The notes under the pieces were generated by a model. That model saw only the letters and a program-made list of their open reading frames with translations, was not told where the DNA came from and did no database searches. From Trichomonas tenax (Eukaryota > Parabasalia > Trichomonadida > Trichomonadidae): a DNA stretch of 15,362 nt. Shown here in pieces: positions 7,882-15,230 of the stretch. The position numbers and the translations under genes are program-made. The stretch's first letter is position 1. Every line of letters begins with the position of its first letter. The stretch is taken from NCBI GenBank assembly GCA_023091735.1, contig JALKBU010001180.1, forward strand, positions 1-15,362, written 5' to 3'.

Positions 7882-8445
7882 ATGCCTACAATGAGTGTTA
7901 GCATTTCGATTAATATTTGGATGCATTTCCCAATGATCTTATTAATTAAGGAATTATTATTTAGGAATTTTCGAGTAACTCTCCAGGAATATGTGTTTTA
8001 CATCTATTCGATGCGATGCATCATTCACAAAGCTCGTAAATTGCCAATTTTTAAGCCTGAGATAATTTTAGGGGTTTTGAACTTTTTATTAAATGTTCGT
8101 GATCTATACACTTCATGGTGTATGTAAACTACATTTTTTAATCTAAGTACTCTAAGGGCGTGTTCATCACAATATATAGTGAGCCCCCTTGAAAATTTGA
8201 GAGGAGTACCTAGATTAAAAAATGTAGTTTATATCATGCTATCGCGGAAAATGTCCAAAAACCTATTAAAGATGAGAGTTGGCGAAGCTTAACAACACTT
8301 GCATTAAGCACAATCACTTAAGAAAGCACTTCTTGTTGGGTTTTTCGTCGGTGACACTGAAGTTCATTTGGAAAGGCGAAGTCTTGAAAAAAATCGTCGG
8401 GGACGCCTTAAGACGCAGTGGCAAACCAACACCCCAAAAATATAA
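7882..8445 (+). pseudogene. Coding remnant split by a palindrome and frameshifted, unknown family
   Basis: Three protein-like segments follow one another on the plus strand. From about 7960 to 8112 the frame gives VTLQEYVFYIYSMRC, then KARKLPIFKPEIILGVLNFL and LNVRDLYTS. The 125-bp palindrome follows. From 8241 a second frame gives IAENVQKPIKDESWRSLTTL and ends at TAA 8319-8321. A shift at about 8316-8320 then opens a third frame, KKALLVGFFVGDTEV, then HLERRSLEKNRRGRLKTQWQ, ending at TAA 8443-8445 with a basic tail. The natural reading is one gene of at least 120 codons interrupted by an insertion and at least one small indel. The 5' part before 7960 (ATG at 7882) is less protein-like, so the original start is unknown. 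I cannot name the family. Confidence 0.5.
8114..8238. repeat. 125-bp near-perfect palindrome (hairpin or foldback element)
   Basis: The left arm contains TAAACTACATTTTTTAATCT followed by AAGTACTC. The reverse complement of the right arm reads TAAACTACATTTTTTAATCT followed by AGGTACTC. Pairing continues inward through AAGGGC / GCCCCCTT and CAC / GTG, leaving only a short AT loop (about 8170-8178). TCATG occurs at both outer edges (left about 8113-8117, right about 8234-8238) and could be a 5-bp target duplication, although it is partly self-complementary. It interrupts a protein-like frame, which suggests insertion of a foldback-type MITE. No coding capacity. Confidence 0.8.
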
Positions 8446-8740
8446 TCCTTTCATTTTCAATCACCATAGCTGAAATAAACATAAAAATGATATAATTAAA
8501 GGGTATAAATGAATACAGAAAGGAAAGAAAGAAATATTGTCATTTTTTATAATGATATTTATCGATAAAATTATTTCAGACTCCACTCAAAAAATAATCA
8601 GAAATTGAAATAACTCATTCAAAACCCTTAATGCCAAAAAAATCGTGAAATATCTGCGTTAAAATTGTCAAAGAACATAATGACAATTTAAAAGGATTAT
8701 TTTTGAGAGAAGATAAAATAATTTGAATTCGTGCTCAAAA
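8446..8740. other. AT-rich promoter-side region upstream of the kinase
   Basis: No gene is visible. The DNA is A-rich, with a small inverted motif around ATTTATCGATAAA (8558-8570). It ends at the kinase Initiator. I see no further recognisable regulatory element. Confidence 0.5.
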
Positions 8741-8745
8741 TCATT
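8741..8745 (+). promoter_or_regulatory. Initiator (Inr) of the kinase gene
   Basis: TCATT matches TCA(+1)Y(T/A). The +1 at 8743 gives an 11-nt leader. The first ATG at 8754 is followed two codons later by another ATG at 8760; the spacing favours 8754. Confidence 0.7.
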
Positions 8746-8753
8746 AAATTTTA

Positions 8754-9917
8754 ATGACGATGTTGGAAAGTTGCGTTAGCGAGAAGTACGAAGTCAGGAA
8801 CATTCTCGAACAGGGCAGATTCGCGCAGGTCTACGCTGCTGTCCACAAGAAGACCCGTCTACAGGTCGCTATCAAGCAAATCCCCAAACAGATTTATAAC
8901 GACAAACATGCTGGAGAAAGGATCAAAAATGAGATTGAAATCAACTCAAAAATCCATCACCCGCTGATTGTAGAAGTCTACGAGGTCATTGAGTCAGCAA
9001 ATTTCGCTTATATTGTTATGGAATTGGCAAAGAATGGTTCATTGACAAATTACATAGCAGTAAACGGTCATGCGCCAGAGAAGGACGCTTGCCGCCTCTT
9101 TTCACAGCTCATTGTCGCTCTTAAATATCTTCATGGAAATTGCGGCATCTCACACAGAGACATAAAACTCGACAACATATTGATTGACTCCCACAACAAC
9201 ATCAGGTTATCAGATTTTGGTTTATCAAGACCATTGTCAATTAACACTTTATTCGAGACTCTCTGCGGCATCATTTCATACGCGTCGCCAGAAATCATGT
9301 CAGGCCTCAAGTATGGATATCCTTCTGATATCTGGGCCGCCGGCGTTTGCCTTTATGCGTTAGTTACAGGTTTGATGCCATTCTATGACTCAAACATCAC
9401 CAAGCTCTCGAAGAAAATTGTTTACACACAGCCAGATTTTCCATCAACGTTGTCAGATAATTTAATAGATTTATTAACAAAGCTTCTTGCAAAAGATCCA
9501 AAGGAAAGAATAACACTTGAAGATGTATGCAATCATCCATGGCTCAAACACGAAATTAAGTTCGCCGAGTTTAATATTAGAAATATTACCGTTGATAATA
9601 GCAAGATTGAATCTCATCTATCATCGATTGGAATTTCTATGAAAAGTGCATGCGAAGCCATGGAGAAAGGAATCAATAACGAAGAAACAATGATTTTCAG
9701 AATGCTTAAGAAGAACTTAATGTTACAGCCACCTGAGAGAAAGAGAAAGTTCTTATCTATCAATAGGAATGGTTCCTGCCCAGAAAATGTTGGTCTTCCA
9801 CAGCTTATTATCAATGATAACAGACATCAAGTCAGAAAATCACTCCAGGAGCATGCTTTCTCTCCAATCATCTGTATCCAGAAGAAGAAGATTCCTGCCA
9901 AAATCCTTTTAGCCTAA
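8754..9917 (+). CDS. CAMK-family Ser/Thr protein kinase, SNF1/AMPK-like
   Basis: A 387-residue kinase with the catalytic domain at about 12-265. The phosphate loop is LEQGRFAQV (18-26), missing the usual last glycine (Ala at 24). VAIK places the ATP lysine at K41, and the partner Glu is probably E60. HRDIKLDN (134-141) is the catalytic loop with D136. SDFGLS (153-158) supplies the Mg-binding D154. The activation segment FETLCG-IISYASPE (167-180) puts T169 where LKB1-type kinases activate AMPK relatives. W194 and DPKERIT plus HPWL (261-264) close the domain. A segment at about 288-323 (IGISMKSACEAMEKGINNEE) resembles the UBA-like domain of SNF1/MARK kinases, followed by a basic tail. All catalytic residues are present, so it is probably active in the cytosol. 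Trichomonads have hundreds of such kinases and the substrate cannot be inferred. It converges on the ASH-domain gene. Confidence 0.95.
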   Translation: MTMLESCVSEKYEVRNILEQGRFAQVYAAVHKKTRLQVAIKQIPKQIYNDKHAGERIKNEIEINSKIHHPLIVEVYEVIESANFAYIVMELAKNGSLTNYIAVNGHAPEKDACRLFSQLIVALKYLHGNCGISHRDIKLDNILIDSHNNIRLSDFGLSRPLSINTLFETLCGIISYASPEIMSGLKYGYPSDIWAAGVCLYALVTGLMPFYDSNITKLSKKIVYTQPDFPSTLSDNLIDLLTKLLAKDPKERITLEDVCNHPWLKHEIKFAEFNIRNITVDNSKIESHLSSIGISMKSACEAMEKGINNEETMIFRMLKKNLMLQPPERKRKFLSINRNGSCPENVGLPQLIINDNRHQVRKSLQEHAFSPIICIQKKKIPAKILLA

Positions 9918-10072
9918 TTTTTTGTTTGTTTGTTTTTTAAATTGTTTGTATATATTATTTTAAAACAATTCTCTCTTTATCAATCCCTTTAAAAACAACT
10001 ATACACATTGCGTTGTTTGATTATTTAAGTGTCAAAAAATTAATTTGATTTAATATACTAACAAATAACAAT
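9918..10072. terminator. Convergent 3' region shared by kinase and ASH-protein genes
   Basis: These 155 bp lie between two facing stop codons and are rich in T runs and TTTAAA/TTAAAA words. The minus-strand gene ends TAATAAATT, containing the UAAA signal used for 3' end formation in Trichomonas. The kinase stop (TAATTTT) lacks an overlapping one; TAAA occurs about 20 bases later. No protein or RNA gene is visible. Confidence 0.45.
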
Positions 10073-12574
10073 TTATTCATAACAAACACCGTGAACCATA
10101 ACTTCGACTGTTGTTCCATTGTCTGTCTCTAAAACAATGGTATTATCATAAACACCTTCGCTTTGTGGAGTGAAATGAACAGGAAGCAAAACAAAACTCA
10201 TTCCTTCGATCTCAAAGTCGTCTATTGGGCAATTAAATGGATTCTCATAGTGTGCAAATATATGAGCAGTGTGTTGGCTCTTGTTGGCAACTTTAAGAGA
10301 GGCTCTTCTCATTGTGCCTGGTTTGCAACGCGGAAATTCTAATGCCGATGATGTTGTCGAAACAACTAAACTTTTTCCTTTGCAAATAACAGGAATTCTT
10401 AGTTCTTCAGACCCAATCTTTACGCAGATCTCTCCGTCAACCTTCTTGAGAGCAACAACATCAAGTTTAGCACTAGAATATGCAGCGATAGTGCCAGAAA
10501 GCGGATCAACACTGATGAAAGGATTTGATGTGGTGATGTGGAATCTCGCGGGCGCTGAAGACATGTTTATGATAGAGAATGACTGGCTCTCGCTTCCAGA
10601 GAATGTGAGCTTCTCTAATGATACTTTAAATAGCTTATTTTCATCTTTTCCTTTGATGATTTTGACCGTTTTACTGACTAATAAATATTCATATAAATTT
10701 TCCAAGTCTTTGCGACGACATTTCGACAAAAACTCCGAAAGCTTTCTGTCTTGGATTGATTTTCCTGCTAAAAAAAATGATATCTCATATACTATGGATT
10801 CACACGTCTTAATAACAACATCGCATTCTTTTTCTGATTTGATTTTGATATCTTTCGATATTCCTGGTTTAACGTCAAATTCTGATGGATTTACTGTTGC
10901 AAATCTGCTCTCTATCGATATATGGCCTGAACTGTCGCCAATGTTTTTGATAGAAAAAACTCCATCTTGGTCTATTTTGATTGTGTCTGGAATTTCGAAT
11001 TTCGATGTGTTTGTGATTGATAGCACAGGTATCTCGAGTGCCTCACTGTCTGTTGATATCTCTATCATTCCGTAATCGAAGTCTTCGTTTGTATTTCGTA
11101 ATTTTAATTTGATTTCTTCATTGAGTTGAAAATCTCGAGGTAATTGGATAAAATCTGGACACCTTATGTTGACTGGAACATCTGAATTGATTTTGAGCGG
11201 AAATCTCCTTGAATTTCCTTTAAATGCAACAATATGTGTGTTAGTTGATAAATTCTTCTTCTGCACATTGGATTTACTCATAACAATCTCTGTATTTTCG
11301 CTTTCTGATGATGATTTTGTTGTTAACGATGATTTCACACTTGACATGTTTAATTCTGTGACTTCTGTAACTTTAAATGGAATTTCCTCGGTGAAAATAG
11401 TTCCATTGTCTTCCCAAACAAGCTTTAATGTTGTTCCGGGTTGTATAACATCAGTCTTATCGCATGGAATCTGTTCAACATCTCCTGGTCCGATTGTAAC
11501 GTAATCCTTCAAGACATGAATTCCATATCCAACGAGTTGTATTCTCAAGATGTCTTTGCTCGAGTTGTAAATAGAAAACGGAGATTTTGGAAATTGAGCT
11601 GGAATCTGAATAGAAAATGGTAAATCTATTGCCTCTGCATTCAAAATTAGGTCAAACTCCTGTAGTTTAACAGTTGTTGAAAAAACACCAGGTTTCGTGC
11701 AGCTGAATTCAAATTTCAAAACTCTCTGTTTTGAGCCATTAGAAACAATAGAGAATGGCCATGGTATCTGCGGTATCTGTTCTTCTTGTGTTAGCTTGAA
11801 ATCTTTCTTCAAAATCCTGTTTACAATGCCTCTTCCAAAATCTAATTTAATTGCTTGTCTATTGCGTCCAACATGGAGTGGGATTTCGAAAGTTTCTTCT
11901 GTCTGATCGCATTTGATTGTAATTTTTGGAAAATCAACAATTGTTTTCGTAGGATCAAAACTAATTCTTGCTGTATATGTGCTAAGTGGTTCAATTTCAA
12001 ATGACGAAGGAACCGCAGTGAATGCGCTGCAGTTAGTCTGTACAGATACTGATAATGCTTTAGAAACATCGCGATTGCTGAAATCTATAGTTTGATCATT
12101 TTCATCAGGCGTAAACACCCAACATTTAGCGTGTGGTGGAGGAATTTCGAAGATTGATGGAACGCAATGTCCTGTTAATGAAAGAGAAAATGGATATCTT
12201 CCTTCAAAGATAACAGCGCCGTTATAAACAGCAATTCTCGTAGGTTTGAACGATACAAGTATAGGGTATGTTCCTCCTGGTGGAATTGAGATTTTATTGG
12301 TAGGAACGGAGAATTCTGAATCTCCAGTCACTGATAACGTGTATTCTTCTGCTTTAATGCCCGAATTTCCCATCAATACTTTGCATTCGACACTTCTGTT
12401 TGGAAATGTTTTCGGAAAATTGATTTTATCAGGAATTAACGTAACTTCTGGAAAAGATTGAAGTATAGGTAATGTGTATTTCTCTGTTATTATGGAGATC
12501 TTCTTCCGGACACTCCCTTGATTAGGACTGTCAATGGAATTGTCCATAAAAGAAGACTGAAAACTTGAATTCAT
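10073..12574 (-). CDS. Large ASH/PapD-like Ig-fold repeat protein (centrosome or cilium type)
   Basis: An 833-residue protein built mostly of beta-sandwich repeats of the ASH (ASPM-SPD2-Hydin)/MSP kind. The clearest domain is at about 45-138: KINFPKTFPNRSVECKVLMG, then ISIPPGGTYPILVSFKPTR and YNGAVIFEG. This matches the ASH pattern of a hydrophobic start, N-x-(G/S), a Pro-Gly turn, V-x-F-x-P and a closing Y-x-G/N strand. Similar units recur with weaker identity, including one around YTARISFDPTK, another from LEKLTFSGSESQSFSIINMS to VDPLSGTIAAYSSAKLDVVA, and a final one ending LLPVHFTPQSEGVYDNTIVL. There is no signal peptide or membrane helix. ASH repeat proteins such as CEP192/SPD-2 and hydin act at centrosomes, basal bodies and axonemes, so a flagellar-apparatus role is a reasonable inference. 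Start: the frame is open 22 codons further upstream (to 12640) but has no ATG there; the first ATG is 12574. No close Initiator precedes it, which is odd. Confidence 0.85.
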   Translation of the reverse strand: MNSSFQSSFMDNSIDSPNQGSVRKKISIITEKYTLPILQSFPEVTLIPDKINFPKTFPNRSVECKVLMGNSGIKAEEYTLSVTGDSEFSVPTNKISIPPGGTYPILVSFKPTRIAVYNGAVIFEGRYPFSLSLTGHCVPSIFEIPPPHAKCWVFTPDENDQTIDFSNRDVSKALSVSVQTNCSAFTAVPSSFEIEPLSTYTARISFDPTKTIVDFPKITIKCDQTEETFEIPLHVGRNRQAIKLDFGRGIVNRILKKDFKLTQEEQIPQIPWPFSIVSNGSKQRVLKFEFSCTKPGVFSTTVKLQEFDLILNAEAIDLPFSIQIPAQFPKSPFSIYNSSKDILRIQLVGYGIHVLKDYVTIGPGDVEQIPCDKTDVIQPGTTLKLVWEDNGTIFTEEIPFKVTEVTELNMSSVKSSLTTKSSSESENTEIVMSKSNVQKKNLSTNTHIVAFKGNSRRFPLKINSDVPVNIRCPDFIQLPRDFQLNEEIKLKLRNTNEDFDYGMIEISTDSEALEIPVLSITNTSKFEIPDTIKIDQDGVFSIKNIGDSSGHISIESRFATVNPSEFDVKPGISKDIKIKSEKECDVVIKTCESIVYEISFFLAGKSIQDRKLSEFLSKCRRKDLENLYEYLLVSKTVKIIKGKDENKLFKVSLEKLTFSGSESQSFSIINMSSAPARFHITTSNPFISVDPLSGTIAAYSSAKLDVVALKKVDGEICVKIGSEELRIPVICKGKSLVVSTTSSALEFPRCKPGTMRRASLKVANKSQHTAHIFAHYENPFNCPIDDFEIEGMSFVLLPVHFTPQSEGVYDNTIVLETDNGTTVEVMVHGVCYE

Positions 12575-13070
12575 GATTTTAAAAAAAAGGCCGTTTAAGG
12601 GTGAACTTGCACCTTCAATTTTTTCTATGAGCTCAGTCAAATTGCCTAATTCTCTTATTTAAAAAATGATATTTTTTGAACTTCTTGATATATATTTCTA
12701 CTATTTATCTGGTAACACTATATATGTATACTACACTGCATGTATTTGCCGTTGGAATATAGCTCCAATTTGCATATTCATCGAGTTGATTCTGAGACCT
12801 AATTTTTTCGATTCTTTTCCAAAAAAAAATATCGAGTTTTCAAAAATCGTCAAATTTATATGACAACCATATTATTTATTTGGATATTTCAAATCTACAT
12901 ACTATGGGTAGTTGAAATAGTCAATAAAATTTCAGAAAATATTATTTTTTGCGTGAAAAAAATTTGAATGATACATAGAGAAATTTTTTGATTTTTCGTC
13001 GTTTCATATAGCATATAATTCATATCTGCAAAGTTTTTGAAAAAAAGCTCTGTCATAAATACTTTTTTGA
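12575..13070. other. Upstream region of the ASH gene; otherwise gene-free
   Basis: No gene is visible. On the minus strand, Initiator-like words lie at 12626-12630 (TCATA, leader about 54 nt) and 12665-12669 (TCATT, leader about 93 nt). Both are farther from the ATG than for the other genes. The mRNA-sense sequence between them and the ATG includes GGTGCAAGTTCACCCTTAAA. The rest is AT-rich with no supportable feature. Confidence 0.4.
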
Positions 13071-13160
13071 TTGCATCTCTTTGCAGATGAGAAGCTTGTT
13101 GAATTTTTGAGGAGGGTTCGTGACAAAATTAAATACAAGCCACGAGCTGCAGCACCATGA
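13071..13160 (+). pseudogene. Thirty-codon coding remnant, unknown family
   Basis: After a TGA at 13068-13070 a short plus-strand frame reads FADEKLVEFLRRVRDKIKYK then PRAAAP and ends at TGA 13158-13160. The G+C is raised and the charge pattern is that of a helical protein end. The DNA before it is AT-rich and closed in this frame. It is probably the surviving C-terminus of a lost gene; a chance open frame cannot be excluded. Confidence 0.35.
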
Positions 13161-13200
13161 AGGATGTCACTTAATATTTTGCACAAAAATTTCATATTGC

Positions 13201-13280
13201 ACTCAAATTAATCGCACTACGCTCAATTTAATTACATTACACTGAACTTAATCGTAGCCCTTTCAATTCGTTCGTATTTA
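13201..13280 (+). repeat. Degenerate tandem repeat with exact 20-bp period
   Basis: Consecutive blocks are ACTCAAATTAATCGCACTAC (13201), GCTCAATTTAATTACATTAC (13221), ACTGAACTTAATCGTAGCCC (13241) and the weaker TTTCAATTCGTTCGTATTTA (13261). The shared core is CTCAA-TTAATCG-A. The block at 13181 may be a very degenerate earlier copy. The period is not a multiple of three and no frame is open, so it is noncoding. Confidence 0.6.
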
Positions 13281-13877
13281 TTCGCAAAACATCCTGATCA
13301 ATAAATCGGCAAATTTGCGACTCTGCATCAAGTACAAGGGGTAAGCATGTGCTTAAAAACTGAGTTTTCTATATAATTTCATATTGTTGTTGTTATTATA
13401 AAAAAATTGTCGAGATTTTTTTACTATTTGAATAATTTATGAGATGATTCACTCTAAACAACTCATTTCATATGATTTAAGATATGAATCAATAGGCTCA
13501 GTCGTGAAAATTGCCATGATAAGAAATCTCACGGTACAAACGGAATCTAAACCTCACAATGCAGGCCCATACTCCTTTATATGTATCGGTTCGATAGGGT
13601 GCGCACCCTTAAAATTTACAATTTTATTAAAATTATTCATTTTAAACATTATATTCATCATATGCCTCATATGTATTATCTAAATATCCAATAAAATTTA
13701 TACATTGTCGTAGACAAATCAGATTCAACAATATTAAACATGGTGCCTTAAAATAACTCTAAAAACATAATGCCATTGAACTATATAGTTATAATATTGA
13801 ATAAAAAGTCTATATCCTTAATAATATCTGTGATTTGAATTTATATTAGAGCCAAAGTTAAATTTTAGTTTGACAGT
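13281..13877. other. Gene-poor stretch with a compact palindrome next to TTAA
   Basis: A weak 79-codon plus frame (13444-13683) has no Initiator and no recognisable domain, so I do not call it. At 13584-13596 TATCG-GTT-CGATA forms a small hairpin, and at 13597-13608 GGGTGCGCACCC is a perfect 12-bp palindrome followed by TTAA (13609-13612). That end matches the right end of the 2994-3304 element (TGCACCC|TTAA). No left partner was found. Confidence 0.5.
13584..13612. repeat. Hairpin plus palindrome ending in TTAA (solo element end?)
   Basis: TGCGCACCC|TTAA here resembles TGTGCACCC|TTAA at 3292-3304. The two perfect inverted repeats sit back to back in AT-rich DNA. It may be a degraded solo end of the TTAA element family. 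Confidence 0.4.
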
Positions 13878-15009
13878 TGTTTTGGGTTTCAATGAGTCAC
13901 TCTGTAAAGTGTCGGATTGTCAGATTTGTGGAAATGAAAAATAGTCTAAAAACGATTCAAATTAATTCATTTTGTCAAGTAAAATAATATTTGCCAAATA
14001 AAAACATATGCGTCATATTAGAAATTAGAGGGGTAAGTATTTAAATTTGAATTAAAAAGCATGCTATTCGTCTATTTTTGTTGCTGTTTGCAACTACACC
14101 ATACTCCGTGGCTGCGCGCAGCAGCAAAGCTGGACGAAAAGCACTTTTAAGAAGAAAGCTTTGCATCAAAATTATTTCGATGCAAACAGAGATTTCTCGC
14201 TTCTTTAGCAAGTGAATCCTTAGTAGAAAATGAAGCTTGGGCAATCTTTGTTAAAGAAGCGAGGGATCTCGGTTTTGTTGCCGAGATATCATCGATTCAC
14301 AAAAATATTTTGCTTTTTGTCCATCTTTGATGCTGTGTGTATCTACCACACACGTGATAGCTGCATACAGTATCAAAGATGGACAAAAAAGCAAAGCTTG
14401 AAAAAAGTTTTAAACCGATGTTATCTCGGTGCAGACCGATGTTTTTTGCTTCTTTAGTTAGTAAAGCCTTAGAACTCTATGTGTATAATAATTTTACTAG
14501 CTAAAAAATCAAAAAAACATGATTTTGTTCTCGATATATAATTCGAAATAAAAAAAGCGTGCTTTTCATTCATGTTTGCTGTTATTTGCAACCAATATAT
14601 ACAATAAGGTTATTCACATCAACAAAAATGGACGAATGGCACGCTTTATTATTATAATCGAGGATGAAGCCTTTTTTGCCTCTTTTAGCTGGTGAGTGTC
14701 TTGAATCTGTGTGATACTAAGGTTTCACCAGCTAATAAAGTAAAAACATAAGCTTGCGTCGATAATTATTTCAATTCAATACTTTTTTTTTTCATTAGTG
14801 CTTTTCGTCCATTTTTGCTGCTATGTGCAGCTACAGGGTGTGGTGTAGTTGCACATAGCAGCAAAAAAGCACGAAATCTCCTTTTTAATGTCACTTCAAA
14901 TTAAAATAGATATTCCCCCTTTATTAATTTTTTAATATTTTTCACTTTACATTGAATGTCACCTTTTTCAAAATCTGATAATCTGACACTTTACAAGGTG
15001 ACTCATTGG
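13878..15009. mobile_element. 1.1-kb element with terminal inverted repeats carrying a hairpin array (long form)
   Basis: The left end contains CAATGAGTCACTCTGTAAAG then TGTCGGATTGTCAGATTT (13890-13927). The reverse complement of the right end (14970-15009) reads CAATGAGTCACCTTGTAAAG then TGTCAGATTATCAGATTT. Sub-terminal DNA on both sides aligns with the 390-bp element at 6103-6492 in opposite orientation, including GAAATTAGAGGGG on one side and GGGGAATAT on the other. The two copies therefore belong to one family, and this one has about 800 bp of extra interior made of hairpins. No transposase frame is present. The outermost TTGTTTTGGG of the left side has no match on the right, so that end may be trimmed. 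Confidence 0.75.
14055..14872. repeat. Array of seven alternating hairpins, period about 245 bp
   Basis: Four type-A hairpins centre at about 14102, 14352, 14600 and 14839. Their arms share GTGCTTTTCGTCCATTTTTG then CTGCTATGTGCAACTACA, in both arms of each. Three type-B hairpins centre at about 14230, 14479 and 14711, with arms around CGCTTCTTTAGCTAGTGA and a CCTTAG word in the loop side. A and B alternate about 120-125 bp apart, so the array can be read as 125-bp half-units in alternating orientation. The best-preserved hairpin (14798-14872) has about 30-bp arms and an 8-nt loop. No open frame survives through the array. Confidence 0.8.
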
Positions 15010-15230
15010 AATTTAATGGAATAAAAAAATTTATTGGAATAAAGGTGACTTTATGCGAATAAAGTGGATTTGGAATCAGACCCTATTTTGGAATAACCGC
15101 CAATTTGGAATAATGACTGTTATTTCAAATGCCAAAAATAGGTCGAAAAGTAACAATAATGGAATACCCGAATTATTTGGAATCGCCGAATATTTGGATA
15201 TGCGCATAATGCTCTCAAAATTTGGAACCA
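15004..15230 (+). repeat. Degenerate repeat with 17-18-bp period, core TTTGGAATA
   Basis: TTGGAAT or a close variant starts at 15034, 15070, 15088, 15105, 15159, 15177 and 15194. The spacings are 36, 18, 17, 54, 18 and 17, all near multiples of 18, with diverged copies in the gaps (CGAATAAAG near 15055, TTCAAATGCC near 15124). Two closer copies occur at 15006 and 15016 and an outlying one at 15222. All frames are closed, so it is noncoding or long decayed. Confidence 0.5.

Noticed and set aside
8114..8238. Palindrome as a transcription terminator
   Set aside because: Hairpin terminators of this kind are not known for protein-coding genes in this group, and the flanks are two halves of a coding remnant.
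10269..11075. 268-codon plus-strand frame opposite the ASH gene
   Set aside because: It is antisense to a clearly protein-like gene, has no Initiator and no domain pattern.
12589..12599. TTAAGGGTGAAC near the ASH gene start as a third TTAA-type element end
   Set aside because: Only the first nine bases match, the rest of the inverted repeat is absent, and it lies within the open frame upstream of the ATG.
13575..13605. GGTTCGATA as the T-arm of a tRNA
   Set aside because: The flanking bases do not form a T stem, and no acceptor, D or anticodon arm can be folded upstream.
13444..13683. 79-codon plus-strand frame
   Set aside because: It has no promoter or recognisable pattern and runs through the GGGTGCGCACCC palindrome and TTAA into AT-rich DNA. 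A relic is possible but not supportable.
14041..14457. Open frames of 67 and 75 codons in the hairpin array
   Set aside because: They are explained by the inverted repeats, do not recur in the other array units and have no protein-like composition.
14055..14872. CRISPR-like array
   Set aside because: The units are about 245 bp, internally palindromic and without short unique spacers, in a eukaryotic setting with no cas genes.
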